DNA from: Verrucomicrobiia bacterium
Lineage (GTDB): Bacteria; Verrucomicrobiota; Verrucomicrobiia; Limisphaerales; JAEYXS01
Direction of reading: 5' to 3'
DNA length: 64,000 bases
Assembly (NCBI GenBank): GCA_036405135.1
Contig: DASWYF010000019.1
Location: 1 to 64,000, forward strand
Shown here: one piece after another, positions 27,713-37,594 of the stretch
How the letters are laid out: every line of letters begins with the position of its first letter
Position numbering within the stretch: the stretch's first letter is position 1
Made by a program: the position numbers and the translations under genes
Notes under the pieces: generated by a model
What the model was told of the DNA's origin: nothing
What the model saw: only the letters and a program-made list of their open reading frames with translations
The model's database searches: none

Positions 27713-28167
27713 AGGTGTACGCTGACACATCGTGGTGGCTGGCATATAAGTGCCGGTTGGATGCGCATCACGAACTGGCCACCTCAATTTTTGATTCATA
27801 TCAAGATGCGGAAATCGTATGGACACCCTGGCAGCGGGTGGAGGTGTTTAACAGTTTCCGTCAAGCTGAACGGTTTGGTCTGCTTGGGAAAGGCGACTCG
27901 CAACCGTTGATAAGTGCCCTGCAACAAGAGGTAAAGCTGGGCTATTGGCCGCATGTTGAATTCGATTGGACTAATGCCATCCGGTTGGCAGGGGAAATCA
28001 GCGCCAAGCATTCAGCTTCGATGGTCATCCGGGGTATGGACCTGTTTCATGTGGCGATAGCCCGCGAGCTTTCGGTAGATGCGTTCCTTTCATTTGATGA
28101 GGAGCAGATTGCTTTGGCCAAGGCCAGTGGTTTGAAATTGCTTAAGCTTACTAAAACAAAACGCTGA
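27709..28167 (+). CDS. PIN-domain (VapC-like) toxin
   Basis: A 152-residue PIN-domain ribonuclease. Acidic metal-binding residues are visible: Asp6 (YADTSWW), Glu45 (RVEVFN), Asp111 (GMDLFHVAIA) and Asp130 (FLSFDEEQ). VapC-type toxins cleave tRNA or rRNA when released from the antitoxin. Four-base ATGA overlap with the antitoxin gene shows translational coupling. Phd-fold antitoxin with PIN toxin is a recognised combination. Confidence 0.88.
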   Translation: MKVYADTSWWLAYKCRLDAHHELATSIFDSYQDAEIVWTPWQRVEVFNSFRQAERFGLLGKGDSQPLISALQQEVKLGYWPHVEFDWTNAIRLAGEISAKHSASMVIRGMDLFHVAIARELSVDAFLSFDEEQIALAKASGLKLLKLTKTKR

Positions 28168-28216
28168 AGCGCGGCTCTCCTTTGACAATCCGCCCGGCCT
28201 TGTTAGGTTGCTCGGC

Positions 28217-28708
28217 ATGGAAGCGTTGCACGCACCTTGGCGGATTGAATACATCCTGGGCCCGAAAGGCCCGAAGGATGGACGCTCCATTTTCACACAG
28301 ATCGGTGAGTCCAGCGATGATGTGGGGAACTACGTCATCGCCCGCGGCAAGACGTGCTACGCGGTGCTGAACCGTTATCCGTATAACGGCGGACACATCA
28401 TGACGGTGCCTTACAAGCAAGTGCCGGATTTTAATGATCTCACGGATGCGGAGATGCTGGAATTAATGCAGCTCACGCGGCGTTGCCAGGCGGCGCTCAC
28501 GCAAGTGATGAAACCGCATGGATTCAATATCGGCGTGAATCTTGGGCAGGTCGCAGGTGCGGGTATCGTCGAACACTTGCACATCCACATCGTGCCGCGC
28601 TGGAACGGAGATGTGAACTTCATGCCGGTCACGGGCAGCACATCTATCATTCCGGAAGCGCTGGCAGATACCGCTGCGAAACTTCGCGCAGCATTGTTGA
28701 ACCTCTGA
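28217..28708 (+). CDS. HIT-family hydrolase/AP4A phosphorylase-like protein
   Basis: A 163-residue histidine-triad protein. HLHIHIVPRW carries the triad His120-x-His122-x-His124, with His122 as nucleophile. NRYPYNGGHIMTVPYKQ is the substrate loop typical of AP4A phosphorylase-like HIT proteins common in Actinobacteria and Verrucomicrobia. The frame can start at a TTG three codons earlier; ATG 28217 fits best. It precedes phoH by 15 bp and is probably in the same operon. Confidence 0.92.
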   Translation: MEALHAPWRIEYILGPKGPKDGRSIFTQIGESSDDVGNYVIARGKTCYAVLNRYPYNGGHIMTVPYKQVPDFNDLTDAEMLELMQLTRRCQAALTQVMKPHGFNIGVNLGQVAGAGIVEHLHIHIVPRWNGDVNFMPVTGSTSIIPEALADTAAKLRAALLNL

Positions 28709-28723
28709 TATCTTTCTTTGTTT

Positions 28724-29689
28724 ATGGCAGAAGAAACCATTCATTTTGAGAACCCTCGTCTTGTGCAGCAGTTGTTCGGGAACGACACGCAGAATCTGAA
28801 ATCGCTCGAAGAGCAATTGAAGGTTAAGGCGACGACACGCGACGGCTGGGTGAAGCTGGAGGGCGAGGCGGAAAGCATCGAGAAGGCAAAGGAGATGTTC
28901 GCCATTCTCGATGAATCGATGAAGGCAGGCTCGCAAGTGCGCAGCCGTGAGTTCAATGCCGCGCTCGGTGTCGTGAAGGCAGAAGGCGTCGCCGCTCTGC
29001 GCAGCCTGATGAATGAACGCATCCACACGTCTCCGGCGAAAGGCTCGATCACGCCGAAGACCGTGGGACAAAAGATGTATGTGGAAGCCATCCGCAATCA
29101 CGACGTGACATTCGGCGTTGGGCCCGCAGGCACAGGCAAGACTTACCTTGCGATGGCCATGGCTACGTCTGCTCTGCGTGCTGGCAAGGTGAGCCGCATC
29201 ATTCTGACGCGTCCTGCAGTGGAAGCCGGTGAGGCGCTTGGCTTCCTCCCTGGTGATCTGCACGAGAAGCTCACACCGTATCTGCGGCCGCTTTACGATG
29301 CGTTGCATGATATGCTGCCGCCGGAGGAATTGGAGAAGCATCGGGAGCGCGGTGTCATCGAGATCGCGCCGCTGGCCTACATGCGTGGTCGCACGTTGAA
29401 CCACGCATTCATCGTGTTGGATGAGGCACAGAACGCGACTGCGGAGCAGATGTTCATGTTCCTCACACGCTTGGGGCATAATTCCAAGGCTGTCATCACG
29501 GGTGATCCGACGCAGATCGATTTGCCAAACCAGAAGAAGTCCGGACTGGTGGAGGCTGTGCATGCGCTGAAGAAGGTGCCGGGCATCGGCTTTCAAGAAT
29601 TTACGAAGCAGGACGTGGTGCGGCATCCGCTGGTGCAACGCATCATCGCGGCTTACGAGAAACATCGCGGCAGTGCGCGCAACGAATGA
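28724..29689 (+). CDS. PhoH-family ATPase (YbeZ-like)
   Basis: A 321-residue PhoH-like P-loop ATPase. An N-terminal KH-like region (about 25-65) precedes Walker A GPAGTGKT (133-140) and Walker B FIVLDEAQNAT, with the family segment ITGDPTQIDLP. In many bacteria YbeZ works with YbeY in RNA metabolism; here the ybeY start overlaps the phoH stop (ATGA), supporting joint expression. Confidence 0.95.
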   Translation: MAEETIHFENPRLVQQLFGNDTQNLKSLEEQLKVKATTRDGWVKLEGEAESIEKAKEMFAILDESMKAGSQVRSREFNAALGVVKAEGVAALRSLMNERIHTSPAKGSITPKTVGQKMYVEAIRNHDVTFGVGPAGTGKTYLAMAMATSALRAGKVSRIILTRPAVEAGEALGFLPGDLHEKLTPYLRPLYDALHDMLPPEELEKHRERGVIEIAPLAYMRGRTLNHAFIVLDEAQNATAEQMFMFLTRLGHNSKAVITGDPTQIDLPNQKKSGLVEAVHALKKVPGIGFQEFTKQDVVRHPLVQRIIAAYEKHRGSARNE

Positions 29690-30162
29690 GCAACGAGCTG
29701 CAACTCCGCAATCGCCAGAAGACCAAAGCAATCGACGCCAAGTTGCTGAAGATGGTGACGCGTGCATTGCTGGTGGAGGAACTGGCGCTGAAGACATATC
29801 AACTCGGCATCCATCTAGTGGAGCCAGAAGAGATGGCTCAAGTGAATTGGGATTATCTCCAGCACGAAGGCTCCACCGATGTCATCACCTTCGATTACCG
29901 CGATGAAGTTCCGCCGGGCGAAGTCGCACCAGAACTGTATGGTGAACTCTACATCTGCGTGGACGATGCACTGAAACAGGCGAAGGAATTCAAACAGCAC
30001 TGGACGGAAGAACTCGCACGCTACGTGGTGCATGGAGTGTTGCATCTGCGCGGTTACGACGATCTGGAGCCCGCAAAGCGCAAGGTGATGAAAAAAGAAG
30101 AGAACCGGCTGGTGAAAGCGCTGGCGGAAAAGTTCGCGCTGAAGAAGCTGGCTAAGAAATGA
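29686..30162 (+). CDS. ybeY: rRNA maturation RNase YbeY
   Basis: A 158-residue endoribonuclease for 16S rRNA 3' maturation and ribosome quality control. The zinc motif reads HGVLHLRGYDD: His116 and His120 are present but the usual third His (GYDH) is Asp126. STDVITFDY and GELYICVDDA are the other conserved parts. An Asp at the third position appears in other phyla, so the enzyme is likely active. Translationally coupled to phoH; recO follows 18 bp later. Confidence 0.95.
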   Translation: MSNELQLRNRQKTKAIDAKLLKMVTRALLVEELALKTYQLGIHLVEPEEMAQVNWDYLQHEGSTDVITFDYRDEVPPGEVAPELYGELYICVDDALKQAKEFKQHWTEELARYVVHGVLHLRGYDDLEPAKRKVMKKEENRLVKALAEKFALKKLAKK

Positions 30163-30180
30163 GCGCTACGATTCATCGCC

Positions 30181-30822
30181 ATGGATGAGCGAGCATCAGG
30201 CATCATCTTGCGCACACGCCCGCTCACAGAGACGAGCCTCATCGTGCATTGGCTGACGCATGGACATGGTCGTGTGGCGACGGTGGCGAAAGGCGCACGC
30301 CGTCCGAAGTCCGCTTTCCGCGGCAAGCTCGATATCTTTTACCAGGCGGACTTTTCTTTCCAACGCAGCCGCCGTTCCGAGCTGCATAATCTTCATGAAG
30401 TGAGCCTGCGTGAAACGCATGCCGCGTTACGCTCAGATATCGGACGCGTGCAACAGGCCGCCTATGCCGTGGCACTGATCGAGCAAACGACTGAGACGGA
30501 GACGCCGCTTGATGAAGTCTATGATCTCATGCTTGGCTTTGTGCAGCATCTGGCGATGAATGGTGCCAAACCGGCGAATGTGTTGGCCTTTGAATTGAAA
30601 CTGCTGGAATTGCTTGGGCAAAGTCCGCAGCCGGAAGAGATCAAAATGGGTAGGAGCGCTCAGGCTTTGATGGCTGCCTTGCAAGATTGTGAATGGGCGC
30701 AACTAGCAGAGGCGGAACTAACTGTGCAACACATCTCCGAATTGCGGCAGTTTCTCCACGGATTCCTGATCTATCACCTGGACCGGATTCCTCGGGGGCG
30801 CAATGCGGCGATCGAGGCCTAA
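30181..30822 (+). CDS. recO: DNA repair protein RecO
   Basis: A 213-residue RecO-like recombination mediator that loads RecA with RecR. The N-terminal OB fold (ASGIILRTRPLTETSLIVHWLTHGHGRV, then AKGARRPKSAFRGKLDIF) is typical. The helical C-terminal domain is short and has a single cysteine (in LQDC), so it lacks the four-cysteine zinc finger found in many RecO proteins. Placement after ybeY matches the common phoH-ybeY-(era)-recO arrangement. Confidence 0.88.
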   Translation: MDERASGIILRTRPLTETSLIVHWLTHGHGRVATVAKGARRPKSAFRGKLDIFYQADFSFQRSRRSELHNLHEVSLRETHAALRSDIGRVQQAAYAVALIEQTTETETPLDEVYDLMLGFVQHLAMNGAKPANVLAFELKLLELLGQSPQPEEIKMGRSAQALMAALQDCEWAQLAEAELTVQHISELRQFLHGFLIYHLDRIPRGRNAAIEA

Positions 30823-30839
30823 GTAGGAAGGTGCACGCC

Positions 30840-31409
30840 TTACTTGTTGGCCGGCGAAGCGATCGAATTGGACGTTGAAGTCACTTCCTGCTGCAACGCA
30901 TAGCGCAAGGCGGATAATTGGCTAAGCTCGGCTTCCAGTGCTTTTTGCTGGTTCGCCAGTTTGGTGATGTCTTCCTCGAAATTCTTCATCTTGCCGCGAT
31001 CTGGCGCACCTTTCTTGCCACGCAGCACACGGCGTTTTTCGCGGATGACATCTTCTTCGGTTGCAAGCTGTTTGAGGGTGGCCCGCAACTGGCGTTCGCG
31101 CAAAGCTACGGCATCGATGCGTTTTGAAGTGGAGTTTAGCCGGGCATAGTCATCCGCTTTTTGAGCGTTGTACGGATACTTGCTCTTCAGCGGCTCGGGC
31201 AGATCTTGCAGCTTCACCCGGAGATGTCCCTTGTCGTGTTTGAGAAGCAGGTCCACAGGAGAATTCAACAGTACGGAAACATTGGTCAATTTGTTCGTGC
31301 CAATCTGCAAACTGGGCAAAACCTCATCTGCACCTAAGGACGATAGAGAAGTCATCAACCATGCGGCAAACGCTATGGCGAGCAGGGATAAGTGTCGTCC
31401 TTCTTTCAT
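30840..31409 (-). CDS. Secreted coiled-coil protein, unknown
   Basis: 189 residues with a signal peptide (first 26 residues). A short beta-rich part (SLQIGTNKLTNVSVLLNSPVDLLLKHDKGHLRV) is followed by a long charged helix (about 85-175) with heptad Leu/Ala spacing, rich in Lys/Glu/Arg. No recognised family; the start at 31409 gives the signal peptide. Monocistronic between recO and uvrB ends. Confidence 0.7.
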   Translation of the reverse strand: MKEGRHLSLLAIAFAAWLMTSLSSLGADEVLPSLQIGTNKLTNVSVLLNSPVDLLLKHDKGHLRVKLQDLPEPLKSKYPYNAQKADDYARLNSTSKRIDAVALRERQLRATLKQLATEEDVIREKRRVLRGKKGAPDRGKMKNFEEDITKLANQQKALEAELSQLSALRYALQQEVTSTSNSIASPANK

Positions 31410-31469
31410 ACGAGTCACTGACCTTTCTACTCCGATGCGGAAGGAATGCAACGAGGTTTGTGAGGAGTC

Positions 31470-33542
31470 TTAGAACGGATTGCTCTTCCCACCCTTGCCG
31501 AACTTCTTCCCGCTCTTCTTGCCTTTGCCGTAGCTGGTTGATTTGCCGGCATTGGAGCGGCCACCGCCTTTATCACCACCAAGGAATGTACGTTTCAATT
31601 CGTTGATCTGGTCGCGCAGCAGGGCGGCTTTCTCGAATTCCAAATTGTTCGCAGCTTCGAGCATTTCGCCTTCGAGTTGGCGGACAGTCTCTGTGACATC
31701 GAACTCCGGCTGCTTGTCGCGCAGGAAAGCAGTGGCCTTGGCGGTGACTTCCTTCTGTGAGGACAGGCTTTCCTCCACAGCCCGGCTGACACCCTTGGGC
31801 GTAATGTTGTGTTCCTTGTTGTATTCGAGCTGCCGCTTGCGGCGATACTCGGATACGGCGAGGAACTTCTGGATGCTCTGCGTCATCACATCCGCGTAAA
31901 GGATGACGCTGCCATTCAAGTGACGTGCTGCGCGGCCTGCTGTCTGGATGAGACTAGTAGCTGAGCGCAGATAACCTTCCTTATCTGCATCAAGAATGGC
32001 TACGAGCGAGACTTCCGGGAGATCGAGACCTTCACGCAAGAGGTTGATGCCGACTAACACGTCGAAATCACCTTTGCGCAAAGAGCGCAAGATTTCCACG
32101 CGCTCAATCGCATCGATCTCGCTGTGCAGATAGCGGACGTTGATGCTGATCTCCCGCAAGTAATCGGTGAGTTGCTCCGCGCTGCGTTTGGTAAGCGTGG
32201 TAACGAGGACACGCTCTTTCGCTTCTACGCGCTTACGCACTTCTTCGATGAGATCATCGATCTGGCCTTTAAGCGGCTTGATGGTGACGGGCGGATCGAC
32301 AAGGCCCGTTGGGCGCACGATGAGTTCCACGACGCGTTGGCCGGACCATTGCAATTCCTGCGCGGCAGGTGTGGCGCTGACGTAAACCACCTGGTCGTGC
32401 AACTTCTGAAACTCATCGAAGTTCAGCGGGCGGTTGTCGAGTGCGCTCGGCAGGCGGAAACCATGTTCCACCAGCACGCCTTTGCGAGATTTGTCACCCG
32501 CATACATGCCGCCGATCTGCGGGACGGTGGCGTGGGATTCATCGATGACGAGCAGGAAATCGCGCGGAAAGAAATCGATGATCGTCGCCGGGCGTGAGCC
32601 GGGCGGGCGTTTTGCGATGTGGCGTGAGTAATTCTCGATGCCGGAGCAGAAGCCCATTTCCTCCATCATCTCCAGATCGTATTCTGTGCGCATCTTGATG
32701 CGCTGGGCCTCGAGCAGCTTGCCTTCCTTCTCAAACCACGCGATGCGTTCGCCCAACTCTTCGCGGATGCTGAGGATGGCGCGTTTCAATTTCTCTGCAG
32801 GCGTGACGAATTGTTTGCCGGGATAAACGGTGATGGCGTCAAACTGTTCCAAGGTGTCGCCGAGCAATGGATCGAAGCGCGTGATGCGATCGATCTGATC
32901 ACCGAAGAATTCAATGCGCAAACCGTCTTCGGTATAGCCGGGGCGAAGCTCCACGGTGTCACCTCGCACGCGGAATTCGCCGCGTTCAAAGGCGATATCG
33001 TTGCGGCGATACTGGATGTCCACGAGGCGGCTGAGGAATTGGTCGCGCGAGATTTCCTGCCCCACTTTGATGGGGATGACCATCGCTTCGTAGTCTTCCC
33101 GGCTGCCGATGCCGTAGATGCAGGACACGCTGGCGACGACTACCACATCGCGCCGGGCAAAGAGCGAGCTCATGGTGGAGAGGCGCATGCGCTCGATCTC
33201 CTCATTGATGCTCGAATCCTTCTCGATGAACGTGTCCGTGCGCGGGATGTAAGCCTCTGGTTGATAATAATCGAAGTAGCTGACGAAATATTCGACGGCG
33301 TTATCCGGGAAGAAGCCCTTGAACTCCGCGTAGAGCTGCGCGGCGAGCGTCTTGTTATGCGAGATGACGAGCGTGGGGCGGTTGATCTCCTTGATGACGT
33401 TCGCCATGGTGAACGTCTTGCCGGAACCGGTCACGCCGAGCAGCGTCTGGTGCTTCGCGCCCGCCTGCAGCCCTTGAGTCAGCTTCGCGATGGCTTGCGG
33501 CTGATCTCCGGCAGGTTCGTAGGGCGCGACGAGTTTGAACAT
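31470..33542 (-). CDS. uvrB: Excinuclease ABC subunit B
   Basis: A 690-residue nucleotide-excision repair helicase that verifies damage with UvrA and recruits UvrC. Walker A GVTGSGKT (36-43), the beta-hairpin region ([20 protein letters not shown]), the DESH box ([11 protein letters not shown]) and the C-terminal UVR domain ([19 protein letters not shown]) are all present. A Gly/Lys/Ser-rich tail ([10 protein letters not shown]...[17 protein letters not shown]) is an unusual extension after the UVR domain. Start at 33542; the frame extends 30 codons upstream without homology. Confidence 0.98.
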   Translation of the reverse strand: MFKLVAPYEPAGDQPQAIAKLTQGLQAGAKHQTLLGVTGSGKTFTMANVIKEINRPTLVISHNKTLAAQLYAEFKGFFPDNAVEYFVSYFDYYQPEAYIPRTDTFIEKDSSINEEIERMRLSTMSSLFARRDVVVVASVSCIYGIGSREDYEAMVIPIKVGQEISRDQFLSRLVDIQYRRNDIAFERGEFRVRGDTVELRPGYTEDGLRIEFFGDQIDRITRFDPLLGDTLEQFDAITVYPGKQFVTPAEKLKRAILSIREELGERIAWFEKEGKLLEAQRIKMRTEYDLEMMEEMGFCSGIENYSRHIAKRPPGSRPATIIDFFPRDFLLVIDESHATVPQIGGMYAGDKSRKGVLVEHGFRLPSALDNRPLNFDEFQKLHDQVVYVSATPAAQELQWSGQRVVELIVRPTGLVDPPVTIKPLKGQIDDLIEEVRKRVEAKERVLVTTLTKRSAEQLTDYLREISINVRYLHSEIDAIERVEILRSLRKGDFDVLVGINLLREGLDLPEVSLVAILDADKEGYLRSATSLIQTAGRAARHLNGSVILYADVMTQSIQKFLAVSEYRRKRQLEYNKEHNITPKGVSRAVEESLSSQKEVTAKATAFLRDKQPEFDVTETVRQLEGEMLEAANNLEFEKAALLRDQINELKRTFLGGDKGGGRSNAGKSTSYGKGKKSGKKFGKGGKSNPF

Positions 33543-33722
33543 GTGAGCCGGAAAACTACGGCGCGAGCGGGGGAGTGTCAAACGGTGGAAAGTGGCTGAA
33601 ATCGTGTTCAACCTGTTGATGATCAATCCCAAGGGGAGTTCTTAGCTGTTCTTGGAACTACGGGTTTTCCCCTATTTTCGTAGCACGCTTGTCACAATAA
33701 TTTCGCTGGCGGTGTGTCAAAA

Positions 33723-34505
33723 ATGGAGCAATATGCTCACCAACTGATGTTGACGAGTCTGAAAGTGGCACGCCTGTTGGTCCACCAGCAAGGTGATTAT
33801 GGTTTGCGTCTGGCCCGCACCGACGAAGAAGTCGCGGCGGCCCAAGCGCTGCGTTTTGCTGTCTTTAATCTGGAGTTAAACGAAGGTCTCGAAACCTCCT
33901 ATCAGACCGGTCGTGATTCCGATCCTTTTGATGCCGTCTGCCATCACCTCCTCGTCGAGCATCTGGAGACGAAGCAGATCGTCGGCACCTATCGCCTGCA
34001 GATGGGCAACACGGCGGCTCAGAACCTTGGCTACTACAGCGAGCAAGAATTTGATTTCGGCCCTTACGAAGTAAATCGCGCCCAGATCGTGGAACTCGGT
34101 CGCGCATGTGTGCACAAGAATCACCGGAACCTCGCTGTGCTTGGGCTGCTCTGGAAAGGCATCGCGGATTACGCACGTGAGTTTGGTGGACGTTATTTGA
34201 TCGGTTGCAGCTCACTCACCTCGCAAGACCCTGCGGATGGCGCGAGCATGTACACCCAGCTTGTCCGCTCACATCTGGCTCCCTTGGAATGGCGCACACT
34301 GCCGAAGCCAGCGTATGATTGTCCCATGGACAACCTCGCGGCAGACGCCCCCAAGGTCCCGAAGCTCCTGCGTGCTTACCTGACCATCGGCGCGAAGATC
34401 TGCGGACCACCCGCGTTGGATCGCCAGTTCAAGACCATCGATTTCCTCACGCTGCTTGACCTTGAAGCGCTTCCGGCGGATGTGAAACGACGCTTTTTGT
34501 CTTAA
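33723..34505 (+). CDS. OlsB-like acyltransferase (GNAT/hemolysin family)
   Basis: A protein of about 260 residues of the OlsB/hemolysin-type acyltransferase family, which N-acylates ornithine (or another amino acid) with 3-hydroxy fatty acids. LRLARTDEEVAAAQALRFAVF is the family opening; DPFDAVCHHLLV, VGTYRLQ and VELGRACVHKNHRN follow. The next gene is PlsC-like, which would add the second acyl chain, so the pair could make ornithine lipids like OlsB/OlsA. The start is uncertain (GTG 33714, ATG 33723 or ATG 33750). Confidence 0.85.
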   Translation: MEQYAHQLMLTSLKVARLLVHQQGDYGLRLARTDEEVAAAQALRFAVFNLELNEGLETSYQTGRDSDPFDAVCHHLLVEHLETKQIVGTYRLQMGNTAAQNLGYYSEQEFDFGPYEVNRAQIVELGRACVHKNHRNLAVLGLLWKGIADYAREFGGRYLIGCSSLTSQDPADGASMYTQLVRSHLAPLEWRTLPKPAYDCPMDNLAADAPKVPKLLRAYLTIGAKICGPPALDRQFKTIDFLTLLDLEALPADVKRRFLS

Positions 34506-34613
34506 TCGTCTTTAAGCTTGGTTCTGCTTTCGATGCTCCCCTCTGTTTGGCCTGTCCGTGCAACGGACTTGCTTTCCCGGCCTGCTCCAGCCAAGTCTTT
34601 TAACCGTTGATTG

Positions 34614-35411
34614 ATGAAAGGCTTTTACAAACATCCTTTGCGCGGACTTTGGCGGGGAGCGACGTTCTTGTTCTCCCTGCTGCTCATCGCGTGGGATTTC
34701 CGTAGAACGGCAAAGGCTAAAGGCAAAGATCTCACCGTGATGGATCGGGCGCTCTGGTTGCATCGCAGTTGCCGTCGCTATGTCGAGCTGTTGCGCATCG
34801 ATCTCGAAATCATCGGCCAGCCACCGAAGGACGGTCTCATGGTCAGTAATCACATGGGCTATGTGGACATCATTGTTCTCTGTGCGGTGACCCCGTGCGT
34901 TTTTATCTCGAAGAGTGATGTGAAGCGGTGGCCTATCTTTGGCTACTTTGCCGGTGTGGGTGGTACACTCTTCGTGAATCGCGAGAAACGCTCGGACGTT
35001 GGCCGCTTGGCCGAGGAGATGCGTGCGATCTTGGATACCGGAGCGCATCTGGCGCTGTTTCCCGAAGGCACAAGTTCTGGCGGGGATACCGTATTGCCGT
35101 TCAAGTCCGCGCTGCTCGAACCCATCACCCAGATTGACCTGCCGGTGACGCCTGCGTGTGTCGTCTATTCGCTGCCACCTGGTCACGGGAAGGTGTCTGA
35201 GGAAGTTGCCTATTGGGCGGACATGACACTCGTGCCGCATCTGCTAAACATCTTCTCGCTGGAACGTATCGGTGCGAAAGTCGTCTTCGGCGAACCGCGT
35301 GTGCACAAGGCGGATCGCAAGCAGTTGGCTAAAGAACTTCATGCTGAAGTGCTCGCCTTGCAGCAAAGCGTGCAAGGTCAGCCAGCCAAGGAGCCTGCAT
35401 GCGCATCGTGA
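34614..35411 (+). CDS. 1-acylglycerol-3-phosphate acyltransferase-like (PlsC/OlsA)
   Basis: A 265-residue membrane acyltransferase. NHMGYVD gives the HX4D catalytic motif (His80, Asp85); LFVNREKRSDV and FPEGTSS (149-155) are the lysophosphatidate-binding motifs. One N-terminal hydrophobic segment (about 14-28) anchors it. Paired with the OlsB-like gene 108 bp upstream, it may act as OlsA (lyso-ornithine lipid acyltransferase); PlsC activity in phosphatidic acid synthesis is the alternative. Overlaps the next gene by 13 bp. Confidence 0.88.
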   Translation: MKGFYKHPLRGLWRGATFLFSLLLIAWDFRRTAKAKGKDLTVMDRALWLHRSCRRYVELLRIDLEIIGQPPKDGLMVSNHMGYVDIIVLCAVTPCVFISKSDVKRWPIFGYFAGVGGTLFVNREKRSDVGRLAEEMRAILDTGAHLALFPEGTSSGGDTVLPFKSALLEPITQIDLPVTPACVVYSLPPGHGKVSEEVAYWADMTLVPHLLNIFSLERIGAKVVFGEPRVHKADRKQLAKELHAEVLALQQSVQGQPAKEPACAS

Positions 35412-36037
35412 TCACGTGCGGGCCGAGCTACGAGCCGGTGGATGAAGTCCGCCGCCTCACGAATTTTTCCACGGGTGAACTCGGTGTGTTGCTAGCGAAC
35501 CGGCTCACAGCCGATGGCCATGAAGTCTTCTGCCTGAAAGGCGAAGCGGCTACTTACGCGGGTGCCTGCCGCGCTCATCATCTCATTTCGTTCAGCACGA
35601 ATGACAATTTGCTCGCCAATCTTCAGGCTATCTCGAAACAAGGTGAGATTGGTGCCGTCCTGCATTGCGCGGCGCTATGTGACTTCAAGGTGAAGCAAGT
35701 GCAGAATGCCACCGGTGAAAAACTCACCGAACGCAAAGTCTCCAGCCGGGCAGGGGACCTCACGATCGTTTTGGAACCAGCCAGCAAGGTGATCAGTCAC
35801 CTGCGCCGTCTGTTTCCCGAGGCCCGTATCATTGGCTGGAAATACGAGCTGGATGGCACGCGTGAAGATGCTTTAGCCAAAGGCCGCAAGCAGATCGAGG
35901 AAAACGCGACGGATCTCAGTGTGGTGAATGGGCGTGCGTTCGGCAAAGGTTTTGAAGTGGTTGATGTCAAAACAAGCGTGGCATCCTTGGCGTGCAAGGA
36001 TGCCATCGTAGATTGGCTTTCAGTGTCTCTGAAGTGA
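35399..36037 (+). CDS. Stand-alone CoaB-like (phosphopantothenoylcysteine synthetase) domain protein
   Basis: 212 residues matching only the C-terminal CoaB half of the bifunctional CoaBC protein: VITCGPSYEPVDEVRRLTNFSTGELG at the start, VLHCAALCDFKVK, and GWKYELDG. It lacks the flavin-dependent decarboxylase CoaC half. It could ligate cysteine to phosphopantothenate in CoA synthesis, or act on another flavin/nucleotide substrate. The 13-bp overlap with the acyltransferase gene suggests co-expression with lipid synthesis. Confidence 0.8.
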   Translation: MRIVITCGPSYEPVDEVRRLTNFSTGELGVLLANRLTADGHEVFCLKGEAATYAGACRAHHLISFSTNDNLLANLQAISKQGEIGAVLHCAALCDFKVKQVQNATGEKLTERKVSSRAGDLTIVLEPASKVISHLRRLFPEARIIGWKYELDGTREDALAKGRKQIEENATDLSVVNGRAFGKGFEVVDVKTSVASLACKDAIVDWLSVSLK

Positions 36038-36053
36038 TCAAAAGGCAGCAGGC

Positions 36054-37079
36054 TTACTTGTCATTTGCCCTGATACTCCACATGCCGAGTTGCTTGCTCT
36101 GGTCAGAGGAGGTTTTTGCGGGCGGCAGCAGCTCCACATGGCCATCCACGAAGCCATATTGCCACGCTCCATCATGATGCCATTGGGTATATACGGCAGA
36201 ACTGGAGGCGATCTGTGTTCCGACCTGTGCTTGATAGCGTCCGCCAGCGGAACTCCAACTTGCCTGGTCTACCCATGCAGTGACCGCGCCCACCTTCTGC
36301 TCCGTTGAGGTGTTGTTGTTCGAGTAGTTCACTCTTTCTGTCAGAAAGATCGTGCCTTCCGGTTCCAGCACGATGCTGGTATTGACTGCAGGCAGGTTGC
36401 TGAGCTTGGTTGCGGTCCAGGCAGAGTTCGTCGTGGTGCTGTTTGGTTTCCACCAACTGCCGACCTGCATGTCCCGTTCGAAATACATGACGATGCCGAT
36501 GCCCGTTTGGGCGGAAGGATTTGGGGCTTCGTAAAGCGTGCCTCCGTCATTGATGTTCGGCCCGTTGTTGAATTTGTAACGCGGCATGGCATAGGTGCGG
36601 AGTGCCCGTCCAACATTATTGTTATTCTCAGGAGCGATCACGAGGCTGGGTACGTATTTATCTCCCGGACAACGCAGCATTTTAGGCGCCCATTTCACAT
36701 CCGTGGTCCAGTTCATGTTGCCGTCCGTTTTCGGCTGGGCGCTGCCGATGTAGGAGAAGAGCAGTTTGTCCCATGAACCAGCTCCCGCGCCTCCGCCCAT
36801 CTGCATCCCGGCGTAGGGCAATTTCTCGGCATTGTCGGTGGTGTACATGCCGTTTCCGAGGGCGATCTGTTTGACGTTGCTGGTGCAATTGTTCGCCAAT
36901 GCACGGGCCTTTGCCTTGGCAAGGGCAGGTAACAGCATGCCGGCAAGAATCGCGATGATGGCGATGACGACCAGCAGTTCGATAAGGGTAAAGGCCAGGC
37001 GAAACCGTCCGGCGATGATGTTAGGCAAGGCTGATTTGGGCATAGGTTTATTTGTTGGTTTTAGGGTATTGGGAATCAT
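36054..37079 (-). CDS. Pseudopilin-like protein with type IV prepilin N-terminus
   Basis: 341 residues. After a short leader the class III signal ([29 protein letters not shown]) would be cleaved before Phe and the N-terminus methylated. The globular part has LRCPGDK, ILEPEG and the C-terminal FVDGH that mark the large Verrucomicrobia/Planctomycetes pseudopilin family. ATG 37079 overlaps the upstream lipoprotein's stop (ATGA), favouring it over ATG 37043. Paralogue of 48410-49285. Confidence 0.88.
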   Translation of the reverse strand: MIPNTLKPTNKPMPKSALPNIIAGRFRLAFTLIELLVVIAIIAILAGMLLPALAKAKARALANNCTSNVKQIALGNGMYTTDNAEKLPYAGMQMGGGAGAGSWDKLLFSYIGSAQPKTDGNMNWTTDVKWAPKMLRCPGDKYVPSLVIAPENNNNVGRALRTYAMPRYKFNNGPNINDGGTLYEAPNPSAQTGIGIVMYFERDMQVGSWWKPNSTTTNSAWTATKLSNLPAVNTSIVLEPEGTIFLTERVNYSNNNTSTEQKVGAVTAWVDQASWSSAGGRYQAQVGTQIASSSAVYTQWHHDGAWQYGFVDGHVELLPPAKTSSDQSKQLGMWSIRANDK

Positions 37080-37594
37080 TGGAGGACGACTTTGCCGGTA
37101 GTGGCATCCAGCGTGTAACGTTGACCGGCTGGGGCAGCGGGAAGTGCCTTGATGACACCGCTGGAAACCAGTTCATTCAGATCTTTGACCGGGCCTTGGT
37201 TGAGGAGTGCTTGTTGGGCTTCTTCGTAGGCCAGTTGCTCAGCTTCTGTTTTAAAGGCTTTTTGATTGATCTCCCTCGGGGTAGCTCGGAATTCGTTTAC
37301 CTGTTGCACCAGATGGTTGAGGTATTCCAAATCATTCATGGCATCGCCTTGGCTGTTGATGGGACGCTCCGCTTTGGCGACGTCCAAAGGCAACGGGGTG
37401 GCGGCTGCCGCAGGAATTCCTGGAGCCGGAGCCGGGGGGGTGTTTGCTATGGAAGCATCGATGGAAACTGTTTGAGGAGAAGGGCTTGTAGTTTGTTTTT
37501 GAGATTCATCGGCGTCCTTGGGAGTGCAAGCGGCAAGGATGAAAAGCACTAACAGCCACAAGGTTTGGAAGTAGCGGTTGGGCAGTGGTTTCAT
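37076..37594 (-). CDS. Putative lipoprotein paired with a pseudopilin
   Basis: 172 residues with a lipoprotein signal (lipobox LAAC, Cys23), a Pro/Ala/Thr-rich linker (about 30-75) and a helical C-terminal domain ending [20 protein letters not shown] and VVLQ. The C-terminal pattern LPxAPAGxxYxLD...VVLQ recurs in the lipoprotein at 47876-48370, which is likewise followed by a pseudopilin. Starts directly at the end of an inverted repeat. Function unknown. Confidence 0.75.
   Translation of the reverse strand: MKPLPNRYFQTLWLLVLFILAACTPKDADESQKQTTSPSPQTVSIDASIANTPPAPAPGIPAAAATPLPLDVAKAERPINSQGDAMNDLEYLNHLVQQVNEFRATPREINQKAFKTEAEQLAYEEAQQALLNQGPVKDLNELVSSGVIKALPAAPAGQRYTLDATTGKVVLQ

Noticed and set aside
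30181-30822. RecO as truncated
   Set aside because: Short RecO without the zinc finger is common; start, OB fold and helical domain are all present.
32811-33599. Plus-strand 262-codon frame
   Set aside because: It is antisense to the conserved N-terminal half of uvrB.
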